In this document: piece by piece, positions 9,459 through 21,310 of the stretch
Layout of the letters: the number at the start of each line of letters is the position of its first letter
Position numbering within the stretch: the stretch's first letter is position 1
Assembly (NCBI RefSeq): GCF_005239225.2
Contig: NC_133297.1
Coordinates: 22,419,882 to 22,483,881 of the forward strand
Direction of reading: 5' to 3'
DNA: 64,000 nt
Source: Populus alba
Lineage: Eukaryota; Streptophyta; Magnoliopsida; Malpighiales; Salicaceae
Translations under genes and position numbers: made by a program
Notes under the pieces: model-generated
What the model saw: the letters and a program-made list of their open reading frames with translations, nothing else
Told to the model about the DNA's origin: nothing
Databases searched by the model: none

Positions 9459-12400
9459 TCAATCGAGGGATATCATGCCAAGCATGACCTTTAATCGGAT
9501 AAATACTTCTCCTTTTAATGGCTTGGTGAAGATGTCCGCAACTTGATCATTTGTGTTGCAAGATATCAGTTGAACTTCTTCATTCTTCACGTGTTCCCGG
9601 ATAAAGTGATGACGTGTATCAATGTGTTTGCTCCTCTCATGATACACTGGATTCTTTGCCAATGCGATTGCTGATCGATTGTCAATGTAAATCTCCGTAG
9701 GATTTTCTTGAGGAAATCCCAAAAACTTCAGCATATTCCTTAACCATATTGAATGACATACGGCTGAGTTGGCAACAACATACTCAGCTTCACAGCTTGA
9801 TAATGTTACAATCGATTGCTTCTTGGATGACCATGTGAAAGATGTGTCTCCCATGAAAAAGACAAACCCTGTTGTGCTTTTCCTTTCATCCAGATCTCTA
9901 CCCCAATCACTATCCGAGTAGCCTACAAGATTAAAATCTTTACTTGAGGTATAAAACATACCTTCATTCATTGTGCCTTTGATGTAGCGAAGAATTCTCT
10001 TGGCTGCATTCAAATGAGACTGGTCTGGTGTCTCCATGTATCTGCTGACGAGTCCGACTCCGTAGAGTATATCTGGTCTGGTACATGTCAAGTACCTTAA
10101 GCTTCCTACTAAGCTTTTGAAGTAAGTTGGATCAACATTTCCAACCTTACTCTTCCTCAATTCCACTCCATTCTCAACTGGAGTTGATACCGGATTGCAG
10201 CTTTCCATCTTGAACCTTTCAAGAATATCTTTGGCGTAACCGCTTTGGGATACAAAAATCCCTTCTTCCTTCTGCGTTACTTCTAAGCCAAGAAAATGTG
10301 ACATTAGACCAATGTCAGTCATTTCAAACTCCTGTACCATGCTTCGTTTGAAGTCTTCAAACATGGTAGGGTTGTTGTCGGTGAATATCAAGTCATCAAC
10401 ATATAGGCACGCAAATAAGATGCTGCCATCTGCTCCTTTCTTCACATATATGGCGTGTTCATATGGACATTTCTCAAATCCATTATCTTGAAAATACCTA
10501 TCAATTCTAGTATTCCAAGCACGCGGAGCTTGCTTCAAACCATAGAGAGCCTTCTTCAACTTGTATACTTTGCCTTTATTTTCAGCATCAATGTATCCAA
10601 GTGGTTGTTCAACATAGATTTCTTCTTTTAGGAAGCCATTCAGAAATGCTGACTTCACATCGAGTTGATAGATCTTCCATCTATGTTGTGCAGCTAGTGA
10701 GATCATCAGTCTGATTGTTTCTAGCCGGGCTACTGGAGCAAATACTTCTCCATAGTCAATGCCTTCTCTCTGTTTGTAGCCTTTAGCCACTAATCTGGCT
10801 TTGTATCTTTGCACTTCTCCTTTGGCGTTCTTCTTTGTCTTGTAGACCCATTTGACACCTATTGCTTTCTTGTTTTCTGGTAGATAAGTCAGCTTCCAGG
10901 TATCATTCTTCTCAATGACATGTATTTCTTCATCCATTGCTTCTATCCACTTCTCGTCTGTGATAGCTTCATCGAAGCTTAGTGGGTCACTATCTGCAAA
11001 GAAACAAAACAGAGTTGTATCTTCCATAACCTGAGTGGTATCGTACAACTCTTCAAGATTTCGCATCCTTCTTGGTCCTTCTGATGAGGATGCTGATGGT
11101 GGTGTTGATGATGATGCTCCTGGTGTGTTCCTCCTGTTGAATACAGGAAAACTGTGTACCGGACTTTGTGGTTCAACTGCTGGCACAATCGGTTCTTCGA
11201 CAAGTACTATTGGTACTTCTTCACCTTCAAGGATCAAATCAGTGTTGATCCATCTGACTGCTTCTTGATCACCATTCCATTCCCAAGATTTATCTTCTTC
11301 AAAGATAACATCTCTACTCGTAATCACCTTCTTCGTGATGGGATTATACAGTCTGTATCCCATCCTTCTTTCACCATATCCCACAAAGATGCATTTCTCG
11401 CTCTTATCATCGAGCTTTCTCCTTCTTGCATCTGGGATCTTTGCATATGCCACACAACCAAAGACTCGTAGATGAGTAACACTTGGTTTGTGACCACTCC
11501 ATGCTTCTTCTGGAGTAATACCTTGCAAACTTCTGGTTGGGCAGCGATTCAACAGATACACTGCACATGATACAACTTCAGCCCAGTATTGCTTGGGCAG
11601 TTTCTTTGCTTTGAGCAGACTTCTTGCCATGTCAAGAATCGTGCGATTCTTCCTTTCTGCTACACCATTCAGCTGTGGTGTATAAGCTGGAGTTGTTTGA
11701 TGTCTGATGCCTTGTTATGTACAATAGGCTTCAAAGTCATTGGCTGTATATTCTCCTCCTTGATCAGATCTTACTGTTCTGATCGTATAACCAGTTTGCT
11801 TCTTCACAATTGCTTTAAAATCTTTAAAACAATTGAATACTTCTGACTTCCTCTTCAGAAAGTATATCCACGTTTTTCTACTAAAATCATCAGTAAAAGT
11901 GAGGAAGTACCTATTTTGTCCAGTCGACATAGGCGTGATTGGGCCACACACATCTGTGTGTACTAACTCCAGTGGCCTCTTTGCTCTCCAGTTGACTTCT
12001 TTAGCAAAACTGGATCTGTGATGTTTGCTGAGGACACAACTCTCACAGACTTCATCTGGATGATCAATGTGAGGCAAACCTTTGACCATCTTCTTGCTTG
12101 CTAGCATCTTCAAACTCGTGAAATTCAGATGTCCAAGCCTCAGGTGCCAAAGCCATTCTTCACTGTTGGTGATGGCGCTCAAACACCTTGCTGCATCATA
12201 CTGGATGTTCAAAGGAAACATCCTGTTCTTGGACATTTTCACGTAGGCCATTAATCTCCAATTGTTGTCTCTAATTGCCAGATGACAATTCTCTTGACCT
12301 AAGCTGATTAGGTTCTGTTTTATGGCTGGGACATAATAGACATCAGTGATGTAGCTGGAATCGCCATTCTTCATCTTGACTGGGATGTTGCCTTTACCTT

Positions 12401-13568
12401 TGAATGGAACCTTTGTGGTATCTTCAAAAGTAACTAGACCTTGCTTGGTCTCATCTAGATTACTAAATAACTCTCGGTAGCCGCACATGTGATTGCTGGC
12501 TCCAGTATCTAGATACCATATTTCCTGTTTCTCGCCAAGTTCTTGTTGGACAAGAAATGCAGATGCTTCTGTGTCATCTTTTGCTGCAAAGTTAGCATGC
12601 TCACGTATCTCTAACGGAGCTTTGCTTCTGCATTCAGTGCTATAGTGCCCAAATTGATTGCAACTATAACATTTGATATTCCTCTTGTCACGGTTATTGT
12701 AACCGCCTCCTCTTCCTCTGGGAGTGAATGCTTGTTGTCCTCGGTCTCCTCTGGTGGTGTTTCTGCCACCTCTTCCTCTAAAGCTTGTATTCCAAGAACC
12801 TCTTCCTTGGAATCTCTGGAATCCTCCTCTGGATTGTTGACTTCCTCCTTGAGTGGTGTAGCCACTTGATGAAGTCTCCCCTTGCTCATATCTGTCCTTG
12901 AGAGACAGCTTTGCTTGTAAGGCATGCTCAATTGCCTTATCTCCATTTCGCTTTACAATCTTCTGCTCATGAGCTTGCAAAGAACTCATAAGCTCATCAA
13001 CCGTCAACTTGTCCACATCTTTGGACTCTTCAATTGCGACAACAACAAAATCGAATTTTGGATCTAGGGATCTCAAAATTTTTTCAGTAATTCGAGCATC
13101 GATGATGGCTTCTCCATTTCTCCTCATCTGGTTGACTATCACCATAATCCTTGTGTGATAATCAGAAATAGACTCCGAGGACTTCATTTGCAATAACTCA
13201 AATTCTCCTCGCAAAGATTGAAGACGAATCTTCTTGATTCTGTCAGCACCTTTGTATTTCTGTTGGAGAGCCTCCCATATATCATATGACGTTTCAGCGG
13301 AAGCTATGATCTCGAATGTATCTTCATCAAGACCTTGGTAGATGATGGTCTTGACTTTGTTGTCTTTCTTTCTGTTGACTTTCAAGGCTTGCTTTTGTGC
13401 CTCTTGTAAAGCATCTTCTCTTTCTTTGGACTCTGGTTCATCATAACCAGTTTGTACAATATCCAAACACTCTTGTGACCCAAGGAATGCCTTCAATCTG
13501 ATGCACCAACTATCATAGTTGTCTTTGGTCAGCTTCGGGATGAGTGTATGTGTACCTTCTGTAGTCAT
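9459..13568 (-). pseudogene. Copia gag-pol polyprotein, one internal stop
   Basis: One frame of 1370 codons from ATG at 13568 to the stop at 9459, broken only by TAA at 11715-11717 (codon 618). Order of domains: gag (residues 1-290), zinc knuckle C300-C303-H308-C313, protease active site DTG at 354-356, integrase zinc finger H475/H480/C508/C511, integrase catalytic D539, D602 and, beyond the stop, E638 (35 residues after D602). Then come RT with '[12 protein letters not shown]' and the catalytic YVDD, RNase H with '[17 protein letters not shown]', and an end close to the polypurine tract. All catalytic residues I can recognise are present. The stop lies between the second Asp and the Glu of integrase, so this copy should make only gag-protease-partial integrase unless the stop is read through. 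Internal methionines after the stop could mimic a separate ORF, but the frame is continuous. Confidence 0.93.
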
Positions 13569-14130
13569 TTTGCTTTTGGAATGACTATATCACCTCTTTG
13601 GGAACCGAATTTGGACAAAAGGACACTGTAGATCGATCCGGAATGTTCCAAATAGTAGGGAACCGGTCTGACTTTGTTGAAATCGGGTCAGAAAATGGGT
13701 GAACCGGTCAAAACACCAATTCTGTACGGCGGGCGGTTCGCTGGGTTGAACCGGGAATATTCTGTGGAATATTCTGGGAATATTCTGGGGAATATTCTCT
13801 CGCTCGGCTTTGGCTGGAAGCGGCTCGGCTCGGCTCGGGGGTACGGCTCGGCTTGTGGCTCGACTGGGCTCGGCGTATACGGCTCGGCGCGGCTCAATAT
13901 GGCGCGCGTGTGGCTCAGTCGTCTTCAACCTCGGGGCGCGTGGGATGCACGTGGTCTTCTGTGTTGAATCTTCAGGAGGCGCGTGTGGGCTACCTCAGGA
14001 TCAGATCAGGCTGATTCTTGCGACAGTGAGTTCGTCTGGATGAGCTCTACACTGTGGAATGATCAAAACTTGTTTTTGACAACTTTGAAAATTCGGATAT
14101 ACCCCAAAACACTTCTGTTTTCCGACGAAC
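13569..14130 (-). other. Copia leader with GC-rich (GGCTC)n-like stretch
   Basis: This is the untranslated region between primer site and gag ATG. The part 13800-13910 is unusually GC-rich and repeats 'ggctcggctcgg' and 'ggctcggcttgtggctcg'. Next to it (13750-13800) 'gaatattctggg' is repeated four times. The short ORFs here are products of these repeats. Confidence 0.75.
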
Positions 14131-14145
14131 GGGGCTTTGATACCA
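14131..14145 (-). other. Copia primer-binding site (Met-i tRNA type)
   Basis: On the minus strand TGGTATCAAAGCCCC starts two bases after the end of the 5' LTR. It fits the TGGTATCAGAGC site used by most plant copia elements. Confidence 0.85.
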
Positions 14146-14147
14146 AT

Positions 14148-14497
14148 TGTTGGTGGGAGAAACCACTGGTGGTGGCTTTGAGACACTCAGAGGGGATAAA
14201 ACACACTGTTTTATTACACAAAACCGAAGCTTACAATTAATGAAAACTTAACACAATACACGCTCTCTCTCTCTCTTTCTCTTACTTGTGTTTCTCTCAA
14301 TTCTCTCCACACAATATAACAGAGGCTGGGCACTCTATTTATACACGAAACAGAATACAAAAAATTCAAACTTTCCAAATGTGAAGGCGGCTGGCGGCCG
14401 GTGGTGTGAAGGCGGCTGGCGGCTGGCGGCTGCGACTGGTCGGTGGGTGGTTGCCTTCCTTGACTGGAAACTTCTGGATTAAGTTTAATATTCAACA
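14148..14497 (-). repeat. Copia 5' LTR
   Basis: 350 bp, the transcription-driving copy. It contains a TATA box (14335-14343), CT-rich leader sequence and three 'ggcggctg' units where the 3' LTR has two. Confidence 0.95.
14335..14343 (-). promoter_or_regulatory. TATA box of the copia LTR promoter
   Basis: TATAAATAG on the minus strand, upstream of the CT/GA-rich leader in the 5' LTR. The same box is at 9288-9296 in the 3' LTR. Confidence 0.7.
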
Positions 14498-14599
14498 CTT
14501 ACTGCCCACATGCACATCATGCCTTGCTACCCGCATGCAAAGCCTGCGTCCCCTCGTTCTCAAAATACTTGGGATTTGGCTTGTGGGCCCTTATTGAAC

Positions 14600-14860
14600 G
14601 TCGTGGCCTTACACTACTCCCCCATTCAGCGGATCCTTATCCTCAAGGATTGTAGGCGGGAATTCATCCAACAATTTTTGTGTCGGGTCCCAGGTGGCAT
14701 CATCGGTTGGAAGATGCTTCCATTGGACTAAGCTTTCTTCCATAATTTAGCCTCCGTACTTGAGCCAACGTGTATCCAAAATAGTCTGAGGCTCTAGAAT
14801 GGCAACTCCTTCATCGGTGACTGGTGGTAAGTCGATCTGTTGTGGTTCTGCTTGTTCGTC
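14600..14860 (-). pseudogene. Chromovirus chromodomain (decayed)
   Basis: Reading the minus strand leftwards from the integrase end gives 'EGVAILEPQTILDTRW', a stop, then 'ESLVQWKHLPTDDATW' and 'LLDEFPPTILEDK'. This is the chromodomain at the integrase C-terminus of plant chromoviruses, where it guides insertion to heterochromatin. At least one in-frame stop (after 'RWLKYGG') breaks it. It is the last domain, which agrees with the tail and flank at lower coordinates. Confidence 0.75.
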
Positions 14861-15960
14861 ATTGCTGTGGTATCGTTTCAGTAGGGAAACATGAAACACC
14901 AGGTAGATGCGCGCGCTGTCCGACAGTTGTAAATATGTATGCGACGAGGCTGCATTTTTCCAGGATTAAGTAATGGCCATAAAAACGGCTCGCTAGATTT
15001 TGATAGGCCCATTTAAAGGATGTTTGCTGGCGGTAGGGATGCAGCTTCAATAGCACCCAACTGTCGATATCGAATGAAATATCTCGCCGCTTGCGATCTG
15101 CAATTTGCTTTATACAATTAACTGAGTTTTCTAAGTTGGCCTTCAGTTGCTTAAGCAATGCGTCTCGAGTCAAGAGTTGCTGATCAACTTCTTGAATAGC
15201 TGACAATCTGTCACGGTAAAACGGGATGGAGGGGGCAATCTACCATACAGTGCCTGAAACGGGTTCATCCTTGTGGAAATATGGCAAGTGGTATTATACC
15301 AATATTCGGCATAACAGCTCCACTTACATGGCCACTAGTGAACAAAACAACAAAGGTACTGCTCGATGCAGCAATTCAACTTCTGTTTGACCATATATTT
15401 ATGGGTGGTATGCAGAACTAAGCTATAATTTGGTGCCCGATAACTTGAAGAATTCTTGCTAATATATAAAAATGGAGTATCAGTCATTGACAATGAAAAC
15501 ACTTATCCCGTGGAGCTTGATAATTCCTTCAAAAAATTTGTCAGCGACATTTTTAGCAGTAAATGGATGGGTTAATGTAAGAAAACAAGCTAATTTACTA
15601 AATCTGTCAACGACCACTATAATTGTATCCTTTCTATGTGAGGTCGGTAGCCGTTCAATAAAATCTAAGGTGATGTTGTCCCATACCCGACATGGTTTTG
15701 GCAGTGGTTAAAGGAGTCCTGTCGGAGCTAGTGTTTCAACCTTGATCTTTTTGCATACTGCACACCCTTTGATATATTCTTTAACTAATCTATGCATCCC
15801 TGCCCAATAGAATTGTTGTCCCAATTTTTTGAATGTGTGTAAAATGCTGGAATGTTCACCCGTTTTGGTGTCATGCATTTCGTGTAGTAGTCGAGTCCTT
15901 AAGGTTCTATCGTTAGGATGATGACCTTGCCTTTGTAGAAAAGTAATTCATGACATCACA
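14859..15960 (-). pseudogene. Chromovirus integrase (decayed)
   Basis: Pieces of a gypsy integrase can be read with stops and frameshifts. The zinc-finger end is 'FYWAGMHRLVKEYIKGCAVC', the start of the catalytic core is 'VWDNITLDFIERLP' and 'DTIIVVVDRFSKLA' (about 15470-15720), and the C-terminal part is 'LKQLKANLENSVNCIKQIAD' and 'WVLLKLHPYRQQT' (14859-15206). The region between 15230 and 15480 is badly damaged. It joins the chromodomain at the left. Confidence 0.8.
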
Positions 15961-16631
15961 CATACTGTCCTTCAGGGTGGTCAGTTTCCATACGACCCTT
16001 CGTCTGTATATATTTGTATGTTGTTGCAGCTTGCTTAATGTCCTCCCATATAATGACCTGGGGAATAAAGAGATGGTGAAGAAAGGGACTAACCTGGTTT
16101 CCTTGAGAGTGGGCTGCAAAATTTTCACGTCCAAGGCAGTATAATATTTCGTAGTCGTAGCCCAAGAGTTTAGCTATCCATTTTTGTTGTTCTGGTATGA
16201 CCACTCGTTGCTCTAAAAGACACTTGAGGCTACGGTGATAAGTTTGAATGTAGAATTTTTTGCGTAGAAGGTATGACCGCCATGAGTGGATGGCCTTTAT
16301 GATAGCCAACATTTCTTTTGCGTAGGTAGACCAAGATTGCAGTCACTCCAAGTGCTCGACTCATGAATTCCAACGGTTTGCCTTGTTGCGACAGCACTAC
16401 TCCAATCCCTTCACCGGAGGCATCAATCTCAATAGTAAAAGAGTCGTTGAAATTTGGCATGGCTAGTATACGAGTGGTTGTCATGGCATGCTTAAAGGCA
16501 AGGAACACAGACTTAGAGTCGTCACTCCATCCAAATTGGCATTTCTTGAGGAAGTTGGTGAGAGGCTGAGGAATAACACCATAATTTCTGACAAACTTGC
16601 AATAATAACCTGTAAGCCTAAAAATCCACAT
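15956..16631 (-). pseudogene. Chromovirus RNase H and RT connection (decayed)
   Basis: The fragment 16230-16631 reads 'LTGYYCKFVRNYGVIPQPLT' followed by 'FTIEIDASGEGIGVVLSQQG' and 'KPLEFMSRAL', the start of gypsy RNase H with its first catalytic Asp. A frame change near 16310 leads into 'IIKAIHSWRSYLL' and 'QRVVIPEQQKWIAKLLGYDY' (15956-16312). It is non-functional. Confidence 0.8.
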
Positions 16632-17360
16632 AATGCTGAAGTATTAGTAGGTCATGGCCATGTCACCATTGCTGTAACTTTACTGTCATCAACCTTTGTC
16701 ATCAACCTTTACTCCTTGGCTAGTGATGATGTTACCAAAGTATTCCAATTCCTGTTGCCCAAAGGTACATTTACCAACTTTGACAAAGAATTGGTGCTGT
16801 CGTAATATTGTTAGGGTCTGCTGTATATGCACTAAATGCTTGTCCTAAGTAGTGCTATAAATCAATATATCATCGAAAAAAATTAATATGAATTTTCTAC
16901 AATAATAATAGAAAATAAAATTCATAATAACTTAGAACATAGATATTGCATTACATAAGTCAAATGGCATAACTAGATACTCATAATGTCCATTATGTGT
17001 CTGGAAAGCAGTTTTAGGGATATCAAGAAGACTTATACATACTCGATGGTACCTAACTCTCAAATCTAGCTTGGTAAAATAGGAGGCATTGTAGAGCTCG
17101 TCCAACATGTTTTCAACATTAGAAATTAGAAATCTATCTTTAATGGTCATCATGTTGAGTGCGCGATAATCTGTGCAAAAACACCAGTTGCCATCCTTTT
17201 TCGTCACTAGGAGTACCGGTGATGAGAAAGGGTTAGTGCTAGGCTAAACAAGTCTGGAGTTCAGCATCTCTTGGACCTATTTCTCAATCTCCACCTTTGG
17301 ATATTGCTTATATCGATATAGTTGTACATTCATAGGTTTGATGCCTTCTTTCAGGGGAAT
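16632..17360 (-). pseudogene. Chromovirus reverse transcriptase (decayed)
   Basis: The open part 16932-17207 reads 'DYRALNMMTIKDRF', 'YFTKLDLRVRYHRV' and 'PKTAFQTHNGHYEYLVMPF', the core of gypsy RT with its first catalytic Asp. Further left, near 16850-16885, 'FFDDILIYS' still holds the catalytic Asp pair. Stops and shifts separate these blocks. An AT-rich insertion-like stretch lies at about 16880-16930. Confidence 0.85.
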
Positions 17361-17576
17361 GTTGTGATCAAATCTTATAGGTGGTAAACTTGAGGACTCC
17401 ATAAATACATGAGAGAATTCCTATAAAACCACTTGTATGCTCAGGTGTATATTATATGATGTATCCTTCATGGTGATCTGTAGGCAGAAAGCATATATGA
17501 CACTGCCTGAACAAACTCCTTTAGATATCTCCTTGAGTGAAGCCGCTTAAATCTCTTAGCCATCGACCCTGACCAA

Positions 17577-17927
17577 TCATCTGGTTTGATTTTCCCAATA
17601 AAATTCCATGGTTAACCATCTCCAATTGCAAACCACATAACTAAGTAGCTCGAGCCATTGAGTTTCCAGAACTAAATCTAGCCTTGTGAGTGGTAGAGAA
17701 TATAGTGTCAAGGAAAAAATAGAACCTTGTAGGTCTACTTGTACCTCGTTGAACTTCCCTTGGCATTTGAGTTTCTCTCTGTTGGCTACCCATACCGTTA
17801 AAGCATTAGTTGGCACCACTAGTAACCGCAACAAGTTAGTTATATGTTCACTAATAAAATTGTGAGCGGACCCATTATTAATTAATGTGAATATAGTCTT
17901 TGGAACCAATCTTAGCAGTAATTCCAT
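17577..17927 (-). pseudogene. Chromovirus aspartic protease (decayed, active site altered)
   Basis: The fragment of 116 residues reads 'TIFTLINNGSAHNFISEHIT'. The gypsy protease motif D-S/T-G appears here as N-N-G, so the catalytic Asp is lost. 'LTRLDLVLETQWLELL' follows, as in intact proteases. It lies between gag and RT, in the normal order. Confidence 0.8.
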
Positions 17928-18059
17928 CTTGTTAATGCATGCAGTGTAATCTCTGGTTCCACAAATTCTTCATGGTGTTTTTCTACATGCTACTCGTTGG
18001 TAATGTGGTCATAGACAACTTTGTTACCATTGTCATGTCCCTCCAACATAATTATTCTT

Positions 18060-18760
18060 GGCCCTTAACATTTATGCCCTGTGGTAAAATGTTTGTTACA
18101 AATAAAATATAAACCTTGGAGTTGTCTCTTTGCATTTCATCCCAACTCAAACGCCTTATATGAACAACAAGTGTTACTAGTGTTGCTGGTGAGAGAACTA
18201 GGGAAGCACGTACTAGTGGTGCAAGTCATATGAACCTCCTCTACCTCATTAATTGGTTATCCTTCATTTGTGCGAAGCTGATAGCATCTTTTAATGTTTG
18301 TAGTTTAAACATGTGAATTCCATCTTAGATGTTTATTTTTAAGCCACCCATAAAGGTTTCTATTAGAACCTTTTATGTCCAGTCTCTAACCCGATTGCCT
18401 AACCATTCAAATTCCTGTTAGTATTCACACAGGGAGCCGGACTGCCTAATCCATGAAAGGGCTTCATCGAAATTTTAGCACTTTGAAGGCCCAAAGCAAG
18501 CCCAGAGTTCCGCTTCAAAATTTGCCCAAGAGAGAGCATGTCCTTCTTCTTGGAAAGTCCCGCGAATCCACTGCCACCATTAATTGGCCTCCCCTTCCAA
18601 GTGATAGGAGGCCAAAGAAACTTTTTGGGCTTTAAAAGCATTCTGGAACTCAAAAAATTGGTTTACAAGATTGAACCGCTCTATTGGGTCATCTCTTGAA
18701 AATCTAGGAAATTCAAGCTTTGTTGTTTTGGAGGATACAACATGTGGTCCCTCTTCTTAG
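18060..18760 (-). pseudogene. Chromovirus gag (decayed)
   Basis: Across shifting frames the minus strand gives the capsid sequence 'EGEANQWWQWIRGTFQEEGH' and 'ALSWANFEAELWACFGPSKC' (about 18460-18620), typical of chromovirus gag. A damaged zinc knuckle follows near 18070-18110 (Y-F-I-C-N-K-H-F-T-T-G-H-K-C), whose first Cys has become Tyr. The open stretch at 18399-18653 is in a shifted frame and is not the real product. Confidence 0.7.
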
Positions 18761-19239
18761 GAGTTGCTACTTTTTAGTTTCTACTATCTAAAATGGATGG
18801 TGATTGTCCTTTTAAACCATGGATAATTGCTTTAAGAAGGGGCTTTGAATGTGAATGCCTGTGTGTTGGGAGCTGCAATCATTCTTCTTTTTTAGCAAAC
18901 CTGTTAGCTGAGTAAACGGGTTTGAAATGAACAAAGAGCTTCCAAATTTTCAGATGGGCTTGGGGATATAACAAAGGTTGAATCTGCTAACAGTTTGTGC
19001 AAATCCAGCTGGATAGTAGGGTTCAGTTCCATTCAAGAAAAGGCTATTCAAGCAAGCCCACTTATTGGAAAATTTCAATGCCACAAACTAGAAATTTCAT
19101 TGCCCCTGAATATTTGTAGGCATGCGTGTTTCTCCTACCCAGCTAGGATCAAGTTTCAGCTGTATTTGGATCATATTAATTTAGCACCAATGCTCTCCGT
19201 TGTCAACGGTCAATTGTTTTTAATATATAATAAAATATT
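18761..19239. other. No recognisable feature (chromovirus 5' flank)
   Basis: The 5' LTR and primer site of the chromovirus would be expected here. I see no 'gctctgatacca'-type site and no match to 8851-9099, so the LTR is lost or too diverged to recognise. Confidence 0.4.
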
Positions 19240-20460
19240 TAATTTGAGTTAATTTAAATTAACTTAACTAACATTTTATAGAATGAAATTAAAAAAAATA
19301 ATTTTAAAAAATAAAATGTTAAATTTTTTTTTAAATCAACCCGAGTTAATTTAATTAACCCGTGACCTGCAATATCAGACTATATAATAAATTAAATATT
19401 TTGAAAAAGGATCTAGAAAAAAAAACTAAAGTTAAATCAATGAAGCAAATGTTGAAAAAAAATCATGAGTTATTCTAGATTAACTTACCTACTCTGTGAT
19501 CGTGGATAACCCCACAAAAAGAAAAAAAAAACAATTCATATAAGCTTAAAACCCAATAATATGATATCAAAGAACAAAATTGAAAAAGAAAATCAATTTA
19601 AAATAAAAACATCGAGAAAAAAACTCAAGTCAACTCGGGTTGACTTGACTAACCCGTAACATGAGATATGAGATTGAGATGATTTCACAAAAACTAGTGA
19701 CTCGAGTTCGAGAACATAATAACTCTATATAAAACAAATCAAAACTAAATTAGAAAGTCTAATTATCAATCAACTCAATGTTGAATGATAAAATTGAGAA
19801 ATAAAATTAATTAGAAAAATGACAAAAAAAACCTAAATCAAACCAAGTTAACTTGCCAAATCCATGATCCGATTCATGAGATTAGGATAACCTTATAAAA
19901 AAAATTAAAACAAATTATAAAACTTAATTTTTAACAAAGAATCATGAAATTTGAAAAAAAAAATCAATCTAAAAAAAAGACACAATAACATGACTCATGT
20001 TTATCCAGCTTAACCTATAAAATTAGTGACTCAGGTTATGAAAACAAGATAATCTAATAGAAAATAAAACAAAACAATTCATAAGAATTAATTCTTAATC
20101 GATCCAACGATGAAAGATGAAGTAGAAAAAGATTACAAATTAAAAATATAGTGAAAAAACTTAAATCAACTGAGTTAACCAGTTAAATCTGTTATATAAA
20201 TCATGATTATGCTACACATAATAAAACAAACTCCAACAAATTATAAAATAATTTTTAATAATAAAATTAAAAACAATAATTACATTTAATAGTGTTTTGA
20301 TATTTATAAGGTGGTGCTAAAATGATGATTTTTTTTATTTTTTATTAAAATATTAATGTTATTGTTAATTCTTTTTAATTTTTTATTCTAATTTGAAGAT
20401 ACTTATTTATTTCATTACCGGAAAAAAACAAATATGAAAAAAAAATAAAAAAAAACTTTA
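19240..20460. repeat. Degenerate tandem repeat (gggttgacttgactaacccg family)
   Basis: AT-rich units of about 160-200 bp repeat the theme 'caactcgggttgacttgac', 'taacccgtaacatgagat', 'gaaacaattataaaac' and 'caatgttgaatgataaaatt'. Unit landmarks are near 19358, 19648, 19862, 20020 and 20185. I recognise it as a common intergenic repeat of poplar-type genomes. No coding potential is seen. Confidence 0.65.
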
Positions 20461-20940
20461 GAAACGACGGCTACTCACATTATTGCTTGCTAGACATTGG
20501 CGCCACATAGTTGCCTGGCATGTCCCGTTTCCTTCATAAAAATCCAAACATCACCATCATTTGATACAGCCAAGTAAAGTTGATGAAGAAGAGGAATTTA
20601 TTGCTATTTTATCCTTCGAATTTAGAAGTAAAATCAATTATCCTTATTATAAATGCGCGTTTGTACTATTTCTTTTCATTATTTTACATTTTATTCATAT
20701 ACAGGAGCGGATGACATATGCAAAAATCCTAATAAAAACTTAAAATCTCAAGTCCTTTTCCTTTTTTTTTCCTTTCTTTCATTAATCCAATCGGTCAATA
20801 TAAACTCTCTGCAAGTGGGCAAGTGGAAGTGAAAAAATCATTAATCCTTTTTCCTTAAGTTTTTTTTAGTATATCTTTATAAAAAATTATTAGATCAACA
20901 AGAATTTATGTGTATAAATTTTCAAGAAAACAAGCACATA
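20461..20940. other. Intergenic, no feature seen
   Basis: Mixed AT-rich sequence. One 60-residue ORF (20561-20743) has no recognisable domain and no upstream promoter or splice pattern. Confidence 0.5.
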
Positions 20941-21230
20941 TCAATAAAGACATGTTGGGCTTGACAGTATACTAAGCCTCTGAATGTCGGGTCTGGTACT
21001 AGCCAGAACCATAAGCGATCATGTTTGACAATGTAACAAGCCCCAAGACACTGGTATGTCAGTATGCCAATCCTCGAGAACTTGCCAAACCCAGACATGA
21101 TTAGACTTGGCAGTGTGTCAAGCCCCGGGCACGTTGGGTTTGGTCGTGTGCCAAACCCTAGGCAACCCTAGGGGAATGTACATCCTTCATTGGACATGCT
21201 CAAAGGAATTCCAACATTCTCTCTTAGCAC
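20941..21230. repeat. Tandem array of gtttggcagtgtgccaagccc-type units
   Basis: Six or seven imperfect units of about 38-45 bp read 'ggcttggcagtgtgccaag' and 'cccgggcacgttgggtttgg' with drift. The units are partly palindromic (ttggc...gccaa). The array ends just left of a family A LTR. Confidence 0.6.
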
Positions 21231-21310
21231 GCCCAAGGGAAATACCATCCTCATTTGGTACTTCCATCATCTTCTCTTGCGCACATCCAAAGAAATGACC
21301 ATATCCTCCC

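Larger units (their letters stand above)
9100..14497 (-). mobile_element. Near-intact Ty1/copia retrotransposon
   Basis: This is a complete element of 5398 bp on the minus strand. It has two LTRs (14148-14497 is the 5' LTR, 9100-9442 the 3' LTR), an initiator-Met type primer site next to the 5' LTR, one long gag-pol frame and a polypurine tract before the 3' LTR. The 5-bp target duplication CTTAC is perfect on both sides (9095-9099 and 14498-14502). The LTRs differ by two substitutions and one 7-bp repeat-unit indel, so the insertion is young. It landed in the 3' region of an old chromovirus. The domain order PR-IN-RT-RNase H is that of Ty1/copia. Wording of the RT domain suggests the Tork lineage, which is a guess. 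Confidence 0.95.

Noticed and set aside
12611..12946. Glu-rich ORF on the minus strand inside copia gag
   Set aside because: It is a shifted-frame shadow of the Arg/Gly-rich part of gag.
18399..18653. 84-residue ORF in the chromovirus gag region
   Set aside because: The real gag wording is read in other frames. This frame is a shadow.
20561..20743. 60-residue ORF with a hydrophobic stretch
   Set aside because: Short, single, AT-rich, no homologue recognised and no supporting signals.
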